Assembly: GCA_964542585.1 (NCBI GenBank)
Contig: CAZIUI010000009.1
Span: 24,499 to 88,498 of the forward strand
Length of the DNA: 64,000 bases
Reading direction: 5' to 3'
Origin: CAYYUA01 sp964542585
GTDB taxonomy: Bacteria; Bacteroidota; Bacteroidia; CAILMK01; CAYYUA01
Below, piece by piece: positions 25,535-36,100 of the stretch (positions within the stretch are counted from its first letter, which is position 1; each line of letters opens with the position of its first letter). Below the pieces are notes generated by a model, which was not told the origin of the DNA, did not search any database, and saw nothing but the letters and a program-made list of their open reading frames with translations. Made by a program: the position numbers and the translations under genes.

Positions 25535-26470
25535 ATGACTTCCCTTAGTGTATCCAACTTGATAGGCATACAGGAGCTTAATCAAGCTGATCTAAAGTTA
25601 ATATTTGATACTACTGATAATTTCAAGGAAGTCATTAGCCGACCAGTAAAAAAAGTCCCATCCCTTAGAGATGTAACAATAGCCAATATCTTTTTTGAGA
25701 GCTCCACTCGTACTCGCGTTTCCTTTGAATTGGCCGAAAAAAGGCTTTCATCGGATAATATCAACTTCAGTGCTTCTACTTCTTCGGTCTCCAAGGGTGA
25801 AACCCTGCTTGACACGGTTAATAACATCCTGGCCATGAAAGTGGACATGGTCGTCATGAGGCACCCGCATTCTGGTGCTGCTAATTTCTTGGCCCGTCAT
25901 GTGGATGCTCAGATTATCAATGCGGGAGATGGCCGCCATGAGCATCCCACCCAAGCACTGTTGGACGCTTTTTCGCTCAAAAGACAATTGGGCGATCTTA
26001 GGGGTAAAAAAGTAGCTTTAATTGGGGATATTATGCATTCCAGGGTGTCCCTATCCAATATTTTTTGCATGCAAAAGTTGGGGGCTGAAGTTACCGTTTG
26101 TGGCCCACCAACCCTTATTCCGCCTCACATGGCCTCAATGGATGTAAACGTTAGTTATGATCTTGAATCAACGCTTCAGTGGTGCGATGCTGCTAATGTG
26201 CTTCGCATTCAGTTAGAGCGGCAGCAACACGGGTATCTGCCTAGCCTTAGAGAATATGCGAAATACTATGGCGTTACAAGAAAGCTTCTTGACAGGCTGG
26301 AAAAAGAAATTGTAATTATGCATCCGGGCCCAATGAATAGGGGCGTTGAGATTGAAAGTGCGGTAGCTGATTCCAATAATGCCATTATATTGGATCAAGT
26401 AGAAAATGGAGTAGCTGTGCGCATGGCCGTTCTCTATTTGTTAGCGGGTCAAGTAAATGTAGATGGGTAA
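25535..26470 (+). CDS. pyrB: aspartate carbamoyltransferase catalytic subunit
   Basis: The enzyme condenses carbamoyl phosphate and aspartate in pyrimidine synthesis. Carbamoyl-phosphate motif FFESSTRTRVSFELAEKRL, then HPHSGAANFLARH, DGRHEHPTQALLDAF and IMHPGPMNRGVEI are all present. Length is 311 residues. No pyrI follows, so the enzyme is probably the unregulated trimer. It forms an operon with pyrR. Confidence 0.96.
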   Translation: MTSLSVSNLIGIQELNQADLKLIFDTTDNFKEVISRPVKKVPSLRDVTIANIFFESSTRTRVSFELAEKRLSSDNINFSASTSSVSKGETLLDTVNNILAMKVDMVVMRHPHSGAANFLARHVDAQIINAGDGRHEHPTQALLDAFSLKRQLGDLRGKKVALIGDIMHSRVSLSNIFCMQKLGAEVTVCGPPTLIPPHMASMDVNVSYDLESTLQWCDAANVLRIQLERQQHGYLPSLREYAKYYGVTRKLLDRLEKEIVIMHPGPMNRGVEIESAVADSNNAIILDQVENGVAVRMAVLYLLAGQVNVDG

Positions 26471-26488
26471 GTTTCTCAACTTTGTTTC

Positions 26489-27694
26489 TTATTGAAATTT
26501 TTCCCAAAATGATTGAAGCTTTTGGTTAAGCTTTTCAACCATTTTTTGAGGATCTTTATTGATCCCTAAAAAACTAAAGGTTTTTGTATTTGGGATTTTT
26601 GCGGGGAATGGAGATTTTAAGACATGAAGGGTTGTATCCCTTATTACCATTCCCTCATAGGAGCGATGGCTTCGCTTTAGGTAACTTTCGCCCACGTCCA
26701 GGATATACCTCGGTTTATTGGAATCAACGGCAATCCCTGGTGAGCCTTTCTGCTTAAAAGCAACGGATTGCCAGTTTGAACTAAGGATGGTATCCGTTTG
26801 GTAATCGTAAAAAAAAGCATATGGGCAAAAGTTGAAAGCCCTTTTGAAAGCCGCTATAATCCGATTGTGACGAGCCTCTGTTAGTTTTTGTAAGGTTTTT
26901 AATTTAACCCTATCCTCCGCCGCTCCGGCGGTATCAAGCTTTTCTTTAAGGTATTGGATTTGGTTACGCTTGGATGTAAGCCTGACTAACAAAATACCGT
27001 GCCTCAACTGGCGAATGTGCCTGCGGGCGATTTTCTTCTTTGGCTCAATTGAATTGTCCGATTGAACGTTAATATTGGCAGGGAAAAGTTGATAAGTGAG
27101 CCCTAACTGAAAGGAGCTGAAGTGGTGATTGTTTGGTAGTTGTTGTAAGCTTCGCTGGTAGCTAATTTGTAGCCCAATTTTTTTACTCAATGCAATTTCA
27201 ATCCCCGCCGAACCCCATAAATGCAGCAAGCCCGGATCCTCTATGGGAAAATCTTCGGTATTGGAATTGGTATTTGTTCTAAAGTTTGTTAACAAGTAAC
27301 CGGCAGATGCTCCAGCTAAGATGTCAAACCCAGAAAATAGTTGAAACCTTCCGTTAAGGGGTAAGGCGAAATAATGGAATTTGTGTTTATACCGAGGGTT
27401 GGTAAAATCAGCCCCTAAAATTTGATATCGGGGGTTTAAGGAAAGCTTGAAACTGCGGGGATTTTTCATAGTTTCCTCAGAAAATATTGTTGGACTTATT
27501 AACCTAAAGCCTCCATAGAGGTTGGTTAAAGCAGAACCAACAGAACTTCCTTTGTTGATAATGTTACTATTAAAAATGCCCGATGTTAAATCCACTTTAA
27601 AACCTTCGCTATCCTCTTGGGCTGTGGTATTGCCACCTACAAGCGCCAACAAAAGCAGAGGCTTTAGACCTAGTAGAAACCTTGATTGCCGCAT
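26489..27694 (-). CDS. barrel-like protein fused to a coiled coil and a conserved C-terminal domain, unknown function
   Basis: A signal peptide (LLLLALVGGNTTAQ) leads into about 180 residues of alternating strands typical of a PorT-type outer-membrane barrel (YHKFHYFALPLNGRFQLFSGFDILAGASAGYLL, then IGLQISYQRSLQQL). After a linker (EPKKKIARRHIRQL) comes a helical segment of about 60 residues (HGILLVRLTSKRNQIQYLKEKL). A compact domain follows with AFNFCPYAFFYDYQTDTIL and RYILDVGESY. The helical part plus the FNFCP domain look like a family I associate with Bacteroidota, without known function. It converges with pyrB, 18 bases apart. Confidence 0.65.
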   Translation of the reverse strand: MRQSRFLLGLKPLLLLALVGGNTTAQEDSEGFKVDLTSGIFNSNIINKGSSVGSALTNLYGGFRLISPTIFSEETMKNPRSFKLSLNPRYQILGADFTNPRYKHKFHYFALPLNGRFQLFSGFDILAGASAGYLLTNFRTNTNSNTEDFPIEDPGLLHLWGSAGIEIALSKKIGLQISYQRSLQQLPNNHHFSSFQLGLTYQLFPANINVQSDNSIEPKKKIARRHIRQLRHGILLVRLTSKRNQIQYLKEKLDTAGAAEDRVKLKTLQKLTEARHNRIIAAFKRAFNFCPYAFFYDYQTDTILSSNWQSVAFKQKGSPGIAVDSNKPRYILDVGESYLKRSHRSYEGMVIRDTTLHVLKSPFPAKIPNTKTFSFLGINKDPQKMVEKLNQKLQSFWEKFQ

Positions 27695-27813
27695 TACTTG
27701 TTTGTCGTTTTAACCGAATAATTTGAAAGTAAACAAGAATACACCACTTGACCAAAATTCAAAGCGGTAGACCCTTAAGCTTTTCAGAACTCATAAAACA
27801 CAAAAAACATAAG

Positions 27814-29190
27814 ATGACCTCTCAATATACACAAGACACCATTGCAGCTATCGCAACGCCTTCTGGCCAGGGTGCAATTGGCGTTATTCGTTGTTCTGGA
27901 AAAGAGGCTATAAGCACAGTAAATATCCTCTTCCGGGCAAGGAAGGATCTCACGAATGTAGCCAGTCATACTGCTCATTACGGTACCATTCGAGAAAACC
28001 AAACAGTGTTAGATGAGGGGGTTGCCACGGTTTTTCGGGGTCCCCATTCTTACACTGGTGAGGATGTTGTAGAATTATCCTGTCATGGCTCGCCTTATGT
28101 ATTGCGGAATGTTATGGAAGCCCTCTTGAGGCAGGGCTTAAGGCATGCTGACGCAGGGGAGTTTACTTTACGTGCCTTCCTGAATGGTAAAATGGACCTT
28201 TCCCAAGCTGAGGGCGTTGCTGATCTCATAGCTTCAGAATCTGCAACATCCAGGGATGCTGCTATTCATCAGTTAAGGGGTGGTTTTTCGGCCAAAATCC
28301 AGGAATTGCGTGAGCGCTTATTGAATTTCTCATCCCTGCTGGAACTTGAATTGGATTTTTCAGAAGAAGATGTAGAATTTGCCAACCGTGATGAATTACA
28401 GTCGACCCTTGACGAGATCTATCAAACGGTTAAGAACCTTTCTGACTCTTATCAAATGGGGAATGTGCTTAAAGAAGGCGTGTCAGTGGTGATAGCAGGA
28501 AGGCCAAATGCTGGTAAATCAACGCTAATGAATGCACTGCTCAATGATGAGCGAGCCATTGTCTCCGACATTCCCGGCACTACTCGGGATGTTGTAGAGG
28601 ATACGCTTCAGCTAGAGGGCGTCAAATTCCGCTTTAGTGATACAGCCGGTATCAGGACTTCTGAAGACACCATAGAGCGAATTGGGGTTGAACGAACAAT
28701 GCAAAACCTGGAAAAAGCCCATATGGTGGTATACATCTTTGACGTGGAAACAACTTCAGCCGAAGATGTCCAAGCCGACCTGGCAGAGCTCAAACTTACC
28801 AAGCCTTATTTCCTGGTAGCCAATAAAATTGATCGCGGGCTTAAGGAAGAGCAAAAAGCTCAATTGGAGCAATTGCCAAATCTGGTATTGGCTTCATCTG
28901 AAACCCAAGAAAACCTAAATGCCATTAGAAGTAAACTGCTGGAAGTGATGGAATTAAACGAGCAGTCAACTGATAAAACCATGGTAACCAACTTACGGCA
29001 TTACCAAGCTTTAAACGAGACCCTTGAAGCCATTAGCGATATCTACACCAATTTCCAAGCGGGAATTTCCACGGACTTTATAACAATTGACATCCGCAGA
29101 GCACTTCAAGCAATGGGGGAAATTACAGGAGAGATTACCAATGATGAAGTGCTTGGTAATATATTTCAGAAATTCTGCATAGGAAAGTAG
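27814..29190 (+). CDS. mnmE: tRNA modification GTPase MnmE
   Basis: Together with MnmG this GTPase modifies U34 of certain tRNAs. The N-terminal folate-binding domain starts DTIAAIATPSGQGAIGVIRCSG. The G domain has GRPNAGKSTLMNALL, DIPGTTRDVVEDTL, DTAGIR and NKID. The protein ends with the essential FCIGK motif. ATG at 27814 (MTSQYTQDTIAAIATP) is chosen over a TTG 22 codons upstream because the family begins there; this gives 458 residues. Confidence 0.96.
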   Translation: MTSQYTQDTIAAIATPSGQGAIGVIRCSGKEAISTVNILFRARKDLTNVASHTAHYGTIRENQTVLDEGVATVFRGPHSYTGEDVVELSCHGSPYVLRNVMEALLRQGLRHADAGEFTLRAFLNGKMDLSQAEGVADLIASESATSRDAAIHQLRGGFSAKIQELRERLLNFSSLLELELDFSEEDVEFANRDELQSTLDEIYQTVKNLSDSYQMGNVLKEGVSVVIAGRPNAGKSTLMNALLNDERAIVSDIPGTTRDVVEDTLQLEGVKFRFSDTAGIRTSEDTIERIGVERTMQNLEKAHMVVYIFDVETTSAEDVQADLAELKLTKPYFLVANKIDRGLKEEQKAQLEQLPNLVLASSETQENLNAIRSKLLEVMELNEQSTDKTMVTNLRHYQALNETLEAISDIYTNFQAGISTDFITIDIRRALQAMGEITGEITNDEVLGNIFQKFCIGK

Positions 29191-29366
29191 TATTTATATT
29201 TAAAGTATAAGAATTAAATTTAATAAAAAATTGTGTAGCTATATAACTTATAAAATGGGGTACATTCAAGTTCAAATATTCTCCCTTCGAGTTTAAAAGC
29301 CAACTAAAAATCTGTATATTGGCACCTCCATAACGCAGTACCACGACAAAGTGACCAATAAATCCT

Positions 29367-30698
29367 ATGAGTAATCTGAAACAAAAATTTGAAGGTAAAG
29401 GCCTAAAACTCCGTGAGGAGGTACAAAAACTTCGTAAAGAATATGGAGATGTTTCACTAGGTGAATATGATGTTTCGCAGGCGTTTGGTGGAATGAAAGG
29501 AATAAAAGGGCTTGTGTATGAGCCTTCACAGCTTGATCCGAATGAAGGTATTCGTTTCCGGGGCTACACCGTCCCTGAAATAAGGGATAAACTTCCTAAA
29601 GCAGAAGGTGGCGTAGAGCCGCTACCGGAAAGCATTTTTTATCTCATGCTCATGGACGAGCTTCCTTCTAATGAGGATGCTAAAGAGGTAAGTGATGAAT
29701 GGAAAAAACGGAGCAATATCCCTAAACATGTTTTTGATACCCTGGATGCGATGCCGAAGTCCACGCATCCTATGACAATGTTTAGCACGGCTATTCTTTC
29801 CATGCAAACGGAGTCTGTTTTCTCGGATGCCTACAGGGAAGGTACTGATAAGGCTGAGCTATGGCGTTACATGTATGAGGATGTCATGAACCTGATTGGT
29901 CGTTTGCCCAGAATTGCTGCCTACATTTATCGTAAAAAGTATTGTGATGATAATCAAATTGAACCTAACCCTAAGTTGGACTGGGCGGCCAATTTTGCTA
30001 ACATGTTAGGTTTTGGCGATAGCGAGGAGTTTATGCGCCTCATGCGCCTTTACCTTACCATACATGCGGATCACGAAGGCGGGAATGTTTCCGCCCACTC
30101 CGTAAGGCTGGTAGGATCCTCCCTTAGCGATGCTTACTATGCTTTCTCAGCGGGCATGAATGGATTGGCTGGGCCCTTGCATGGACTAGCTAACCAGGAA
30201 GTGATCCGGTGGATCAATGAAATGAGGGATAACATTGGAAAGAAAAAGCCCTCAAAAGGTGATGTTGAGAAATACGTTCGCGATACGCTAAATAAAGGAC
30301 AGGTTATACCAGGTTACGGCCATGCGGTACTACGTAAAACGGATCCGCGTTTCACCGCTCAGCGGGAGTTTGCCTTGCGTTACATGCCTGACGATGAGTT
30401 GATTCAGACAATTGGGCTACTTTACGATGTCGTTCCCGGAATCTTATCAGAGGTTGCTAAAATTTCTAATCCATGGCCTAACGTAGATGCTCACTCTGGT
30501 GCATTGCTGGTGCATTATGGAATGGAAGAGTACGATTTTTACACTGTGCTATTTGGTGTAGCAAGGTCGCTTGGAACCCTCTCATCCCTTATTTGGGACC
30601 GCATGCTAATGCTTCCCATTGAGCGGCCGAAATCGCTTACTACCAAAGCCATTAAGGATCATATTAAAGAACAGGTAGGAGAAGCCGATCTTTCCTAA
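29367..30698 (+). CDS. gltA: citrate synthase, eukaryotic/mitochondrial type
   Basis: The enzyme makes citrate from oxaloacetate and acetyl-CoA. The sequence follows the mitochondrial pattern rather than the E. coli hexameric one: SQLDPNEGIRFRGYTVPEIRDKLPKAEGGVEPLPESIFYLML, HADHEGGNVSAHSVRLVGS, LAGPLHGLANQEVIRWI, and the active-site VIPGYGHAVLRKTDPRF. Length is 443 residues, close to mitochondrial enzymes. A terminator follows directly. Confidence 0.95.
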   Translation: MSNLKQKFEGKGLKLREEVQKLRKEYGDVSLGEYDVSQAFGGMKGIKGLVYEPSQLDPNEGIRFRGYTVPEIRDKLPKAEGGVEPLPESIFYLMLMDELPSNEDAKEVSDEWKKRSNIPKHVFDTLDAMPKSTHPMTMFSTAILSMQTESVFSDAYREGTDKAELWRYMYEDVMNLIGRLPRIAAYIYRKKYCDDNQIEPNPKLDWAANFANMLGFGDSEEFMRLMRLYLTIHADHEGGNVSAHSVRLVGSSLSDAYYAFSAGMNGLAGPLHGLANQEVIRWINEMRDNIGKKKPSKGDVEKYVRDTLNKGQVIPGYGHAVLRKTDPRFTAQREFALRYMPDDELIQTIGLLYDVVPGILSEVAKISNPWPNVDAHSGALLVHYGMEEYDFYTVLFGVARSLGTLSSLIWDRMLMLPIERPKSLTTKAIKDHIKEQVGEADLS

Positions 30699-30725
30699 TA
30701 CAACAAGCTTACAAACCTATAGCTT

Positions 30726-30762
30726 AAGCCCCGTCATCTTATTTTCAGGTCGGGGCTTTTTT
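30726..30762 (+). terminator. intrinsic terminator of gltA
   Basis: AAGCCCCG (30726-30733) pairs with CGGGGCTT (30751-30758) and is followed by a T run. It lies 28 bases after the citrate synthase stop and just before the next gene. Confidence 0.8.
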
Positions 30763-30772
30763 GTGAAATACA

Positions 30773-31429
30773 ATGCTGGAAAAACCAACTATGTCGCAGG
30801 TTAAGGTTTTTGAATTTAGCCCTTTTCAAGAGAATACTTATATCCTGTATGAAGGTCAGAAAGCCATAATTATTGATCCTGGCTGCTTTGAAGCTTCGGA
30901 GCGCGAGCAGCTGCAGGATTTTTTAACACAGGAGGATTTAACCCCTCAGCGCCTTATTAACACCCATTGTCATATAGATCATATCTACGGAAATTCATTT
31001 ATTAAAAGTAATTATGATCTTCCGCTAGAAATTCCGCCTGACGAGCAGCAAGTTTTGGATACATCCGATTCCCTGGCAATGGCTTTTGGTGCTCCTCCAC
31101 CTGGATCTCCTCAAGCAGATCACTATATCCAGGATGGGGACCGCATTACGCTGGGTAATACTACCTTTGAGGTGTTAGCAACCCCCGGTCATTCGCCGGG
31201 GCATATCTCCCTGTTGAATAGGAATGAAGGGTATATCATTAGTGCTGACGTCTTATTTCAAGGTGGAATTGGAAGAACAGATCTACCGGGAGCTGATTAT
31301 CAAACGTTAATTGATACGATTAACAATAAGTTACTACCATTAGGGGATGACACCATTGTTTATCCCGGTCATGGCCCCTCTACTACGATTGGGATTGAAC
31401 GCCTTCAAAACCCGTTTTTGCAAGGTTAA
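30773..31429 (+). CDS. MBL-fold metallohydrolase (glyoxalase II-like)
   Basis: The metallo-beta-lactamase fold is shown by the metal site THCHIDHIYGN (HxHxDH), then ATPGHSPGHISLL, SADVLFQGGIGRTDLPG and VYPGHGPSTTIG. The architecture matches YcbL/glyoxalase II-type hydrolases of about 210 residues; the natural thioester substrate is unknown. ATG is at 30773, with a second possible ATG six codons later (30791, MSQVKVFEFSPF) that fits the family start equally well. Confidence 0.9.
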   Translation: MLEKPTMSQVKVFEFSPFQENTYILYEGQKAIIIDPGCFEASEREQLQDFLTQEDLTPQRLINTHCHIDHIYGNSFIKSNYDLPLEIPPDEQQVLDTSDSLAMAFGAPPPGSPQADHYIQDGDRITLGNTTFEVLATPGHSPGHISLLNRNEGYIISADVLFQGGIGRTDLPGADYQTLIDTINNKLLPLGDDTIVYPGHGPSTTIGIERLQNPFLQG

Positions 31430-31433
31430 TGGT

Positions 31434-31916
31434 TTACCCAATTGCAGTCAATAGCACAACTGCGTGGGCTGAGATCGCTTCTTCACGACCTTCCGGCCCT
31501 ACATATTCATTTGTGGTAGCTTTAACGGATACCTGTTCTTCAGAAACATGTAAATGGGAAGCAATTAGGCCACGCATACGGGGTATAAGTGAGGTGAGCT
31601 TAGGAACTTGTAAGCATACGGTAGCATCAAGATTGTGTAAGCCATAACCCTTATTAGCCAGAAGCTGCTGAACGTACCCTAATAATTCTGTGCTAGTTAT
31701 ATCCTTGTATTGCGGGTCCGAGGGCGGAAAATGATTTCCGATGTCTCCAAGTCCCAAAGCTCCAAGACAGGAGTCACAAATGGCATGCAGCAATACATCA
31801 GCATCAGAATGCCCGACTAAGCCTTTGTAATGCGGTATTGTAATACCACCAAGCACCAACGTCTCAGAAGCCGAAAGCTGGTGAAGGTCGTAGCCATGCC
31901 CTATTCTTAGATCCAT
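31434..31916 (-). CDS. ispF: 2-C-methyl-D-erythritol 2,4-cyclodiphosphate synthase
   Basis: The non-mevalonate isoprenoid enzyme has the zinc-site start RIGHGYDLHQL, LGGITIPHYKGLVGHSDADVLLHAICDSCLGALGLGDIGNHFPPSDPQYK and the late VSVKATTNEYVGPEGREEAISAHAVVLL. Length is 160 residues, normal. It is 9 bases downstream of porV on the same strand, and converges with the MBL gene. Confidence 0.96.
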   Translation of the reverse strand: MDLRIGHGYDLHQLSASETLVLGGITIPHYKGLVGHSDADVLLHAICDSCLGALGLGDIGNHFPPSDPQYKDITSTELLGYVQQLLANKGYGLHNLDATVCLQVPKLTSLIPRMRGLIASHLHVSEEQVSVKATTNEYVGPEGREEAISAHAVVLLTAIG

Positions 31917-31925
31917 TGATGGATT

Positions 31926-33128
31926 TTAACTCCCTTTTTCGGAGCTGTTCAGCCGCAGGCCCAGGGATATACGGATGGTGTTAGCCAAGGGACTATTTTG
32001 ATTGGGCTCACCATTGGCGGAAACGAGATAAGAGAAATCTAGGGATAAAACGTTATACCGAATACCAGCACCTAAAGTTAAGAACTTTCGATCTCCTTTT
32101 TTCTCCGCTTCGTAAAAATATCCAGCTCTTAAAGCAAACTGATCATCATACCAGTATTCCAGACCAATTGAGGGCTTAATTTCCTTCATCTCCTCAGAAA
32201 AGCCACCAGGAGCATCGCTAAACGAATTTATGGCGCCACCAATAACAGATTTATCATCATCATTCACATTTACAGGTCCTCCAACTATTCCTTGTCCCGA
32301 ATCTACTCTTTGAGGCGTTGGGACCAGGAGCTTTCGGAAATCAGCTAAAACGGCTAACTCATTGTATTCATCAAGCTTGAAATTTAGGTAGGAACCGAGT
32401 TTCAGTTTCATGGGGATAAAATCCCCACCTTGTGTGTTGTTGTAACTGATTTTGGAGCCAAGGTTTCGCATATTGGCCCCAAACGCTAGATCGGCTTCTG
32501 TGTTAAAAAGCTCAACTTCCGTATTGTAGTAGGCACCAATATCTCCGGATACCGCGTTTCCAGGCTGCGTTTCTGTACCTCCACCAGTTGGGGTATTGCC
32601 AGCCAAGTTTGACCGGATGTAACGCAATGAAACGCCAACGGAAAATTCATCACTTAGTTGACGACCATAAGAGGTCGAAATGGCAAACTCCGTTGGTCTG
32701 AATTCTCTTAACTCTTTGCCATTGCGATCTGTGAACTGTATATCTCCTAATGAGAAGTACCGTAGAGCACCGCCTATGCCCGAACGATTATTGATTTTGT
32801 AGTAGCCTGAAAGGTAATTAAGGCTTATATCCGGAATATTAAGGTTTCTAAGCCAAGGTGTATGGGAAGCAGATAACTCCCCATCATGCTTTAAATTACC
32901 TAGAGTGGCTGGATTCCAGTAGGGCGCGGTGCCGGACGGTGGCATAGCAACGCCCGTACCTGCCATCCCACCCGTTCTTGCATCGGGTGAAATGCCCAGG
33001 AAAGGCACTGCGGTGGTAATGACATTACGCCTACCCGAAAGCGAGAAATTCTGAGCTTCGGCCACTTGAGATAGGCCTAAAACCAAAACCATCATCAAGC
33101 TAAAACTACGAAATACCAACTTTATCAT
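31926..33128 (-). CDS. porV: type IX secretion outer-membrane shuttle protein PorV
   Basis: The 400-residue FadL-like barrel protein carries the PorV/LptO hallmarks. A signal peptide ends VAEAQ. Then comes AVPFLGISPDARTGGMAGTGVAM, SGTAPYWNPATLGNL and DISLNYLSGYYKINNRSGIGGALRYFSLGDIQFTDRNG. In type IX secretion PorV binds the C-terminal signal of cargo and delivers it to the sortase PorU. The gene lies 55 bases downstream of porU, with its own promoter match in the gap. Confidence 0.95.
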   Translation of the reverse strand: MIKLVFRSFSLMMVLVLGLSQVAEAQNFSLSGRRNVITTAVPFLGISPDARTGGMAGTGVAMPPSGTAPYWNPATLGNLKHDGELSASHTPWLRNLNIPDISLNYLSGYYKINNRSGIGGALRYFSLGDIQFTDRNGKELREFRPTEFAISTSYGRQLSDEFSVGVSLRYIRSNLAGNTPTGGGTETQPGNAVSGDIGAYYNTEVELFNTEADLAFGANMRNLGSKISYNNTQGGDFIPMKLKLGSYLNFKLDEYNELAVLADFRKLLVPTPQRVDSGQGIVGGPVNVNDDDKSVIGGAINSFSDAPGGFSEEMKEIKPSIGLEYWYDDQFALRAGYFYEAEKKGDRKFLTLGAGIRYNVLSLDFSYLVSANGEPNQNSPLANTIRISLGLRLNSSEKGS

Positions 33129-33151
33129 GAATTCATTGATTATACATTGTA

Positions 33152-33180
33152 CAAAGCTACTAAATAACGCCTTTTACAAA
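33152..33180 (-). promoter_or_regulatory. Bacteroidota-type promoter for porV
   Basis: On the minus strand TTTG (complement of 33177-33180), 17 bases, then TAGCTTTG (complement of 33152-33159). The predicted start lies about 15-20 bases before the porV ATG, so porV may be transcribed apart from porU. Confidence 0.6.
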
Positions 33181-33183
33181 AAT

Positions 33184-36100
33184 TTATTTTTGAATAACCA
33201 AGCGGTTACTTTCCTGAACTGTACCACCATCATCAGCTTTTAGGACAACCTCACAAACATAAACACCCGGTTCGAGGGGCTGACCACTACCATTTGTACC
33301 ATTCCAAGTAATAGTCTGGCGGCTTGCTTCAGGGGAAAATTGTCTACTAAAGGTTGTAATGGTTTGCCCTTGAATGTTATAAATCCTAACGTTTGCTTTA
33401 ACAGGGCTTCCGCGTTGGTTGTGCTCGAAGGCTATGGTTGTCCGATCGGAAAAAGGATTGGGATAGTTGGTTAAAGATTCGATGGTTAGTTGTTGATCCT
33501 CAACTACTAAAAAAGACAATTGGTCCGAACCTACTTTGTTCGTAACATCCCATACTTTCAGTTGTAGATAATGCTGCCCCGGTTCTAAATCCATCAATTG
33601 GTGTTCTAACTGACCCCTATTAAAGGTGTCAGCTGACGCTTGGTAGGCATCATCTAAGGTCACTGACTTATTACCATCTATGGTCAACTGAGGTAAATGG
33701 CCGATTCCATTCGCAGCGGTATTAATGCCATTGTCATCCTTTATTTTAGCCAAAACCATGGGATCCGGACTGGCGATACCACCATCCTTAAACGCTGGGC
33801 TATTCAGGAACAGGTCGACCTCAGGAGGCCTGGTATCGGTCACTGGAGAATCTGCAGTCCCACCAACAGTAATACGATTGTAACCGTGGGCATCTGTTTC
33901 CTTGTTGGTCGCGTAGTAGCTGATCTTACCCTTCCCAAATTTGTAGGATATATCCTTGGGCACTACAAACCTGGTGGTGAATTGACCATTATTTACTTGG
34001 GTCTTTCCATCATAAATAACGCTATTTAGCAACTCAAAATTTATTTTTTGGGCAGCTGGATCATTGGCAAGTGTTTGCCTTTGGGTCTTTTTATCATAAA
34101 TGGTTGGAAAAACGTTACCATTAAAATTCTTTAAGCGCTCGCCATTAGGGTTCTGAATTTCGCCTTTAAGGGTAACTTTCTGGAGGGCTTTCAACGTATC
34201 ACTCTTACCTGTGGCCTGGGTATTGATTTTGGTAGTTACAACATTGTATTTAGGATAGGCAAGTTTAAGGGCTGGATCTCCTATGAGGCCAAATTTCCTA
34301 GCGTTAGCTTTCTGGTTCCTTTCATTAAGATCAAAGTTATTTTTAGCGTGTAAAAATATTTCGCCAATAGTTTTATGCTCCCCATCAACTTTTTGAAACA
34401 TGTTATTCTGAAATACCTGCCGGGTTAAGTTGGTGTTGTCACTCGCGAAAACAAGCCTTGTAGTACTTAACAGGGCTATTGCGCCCCCATCAGGCTTAAG
34501 ATAGGCGCGCTCTCCAGCAGAAAGCAATCCAGGGTCATCATAACGGGTGAATTCACAAGTAGCAGTTACAAAAAGGGGCATCCTTTTAGGATTTTCCCAA
34601 TCTTGGATATCGTCAAATGTTACGACTTTCTCATTGGCCAGGCCCCTCTCGCCACCATGTCCCATGTAGTTAATGACCAGACTTCCTTCTTTTATTTGAT
34701 CAGTAATTGCCTGATTCACATCGGGGTAACGGTTCCCACTGGAGGCTGTTTTTTGTTTGTAAGCATCCATGTAGATTTTGTCCATATTAAATGAAGGCAC
34801 CTGCTTATTTAACGTGCTGCTAAATTCTTCTGAATCAAAGACAAAAATATTCTCCCAATTTTCGTCCATGTCATCAGCGATAAAAGTCACGCGGTTTTGC
34901 CAGCTACCAAATCGTTTTTTATCCTGGTAGTATCGCTTGATCTTATCTACCACATTTTGGGCTTGCTCTTTGGTGCTAACCGGCATTCTCCCAATGCTTA
35001 TATCCAAAAGGTCATCAAAATTCCCTTGATTAATTTTGTCTATGTTGCCTTCATTATCATCCAGGTAGCCAAAGTAATCATCGGTGGAGTAAGATGCTAT
35101 CGGATCAGTTGAATTTCTTGTTTGGTAAGTGGGGACAAGGTTTGTATTGTTTGAAACCCGGTCTTTATAATCAAATGAAGCATCACCAAATAATACCAGG
35201 TACTTGGGTTGTTCAGATGAGGTATTGGCGCGATCGTAAAACATTTTGGCAAACCATCGGATAGCTGTAATATCCTGCTTCCCGGAAGAAAACTCGTTGT
35301 ATATGGCTTGCGGTGTTACTACGTGCACGGTATGGCCATCAATCTTTCTATGAAAATCTGCCAATTCTTGAGCTTGCGCTTCAAAACGCGGATTTGTGAC
35401 AATTAGCAATTCCGCTTGAGGGAGGCCGTGCAGGTTCTGGTTTTCAACGGTTCCTTTGAAAGAGGGCTCCCTGGCATTTTCGGGGTTAAAGGCTAAGTAC
35501 CTCCTTACCTGGTTCCCACTGTCTGAAAAAGTATATAAACTGCCATTCGATTTTAGTCTTTGCCGGTGTACCGTTTGGGTATTTGTAATATCCCAAACTT
35601 TCACCTCGGGGTTAAGTCCCCGTAGTTCAAACCTGACAGCGGCTTCATCAATAGCTTTTTTGTCTTGAAAAATTAAAGGAGCCCCTTGGTATTGTAATTT
35701 TGTACGAGCCATAGCTGCTAAATAATCGAGCCAACCCTTATTGTCTACACTGCTGCTGTAATTAAGCGTAAAAGTCACCCTGCTACTACTGGAAGGAAAT
35801 CGAAGCGATCCTTGCTTAACCTTTGCAAAAGCGGCTGTATATTTAAGAACGGTACCATCTACGGAAATTCGTGTGAGTTGTCTGCCATTAGCTTTGATCC
35901 CGAACAGGCCTTTATTATTACCATGGTTTGCAAATCGGTAGCGCAGCTTAGCCTGTCTTGGTCTACTTGTAAAGTTAAAATTAAAGCGTCTTGTTGTGTT
36001 TTGCCGACTAAAAACTTCACCAAACCAACTTCTTCCACTTCTTATGTCCTCATTAATAGCTGTAAGCTTATCCTGTTCATGAAATAGTAATTGGTTAAAA

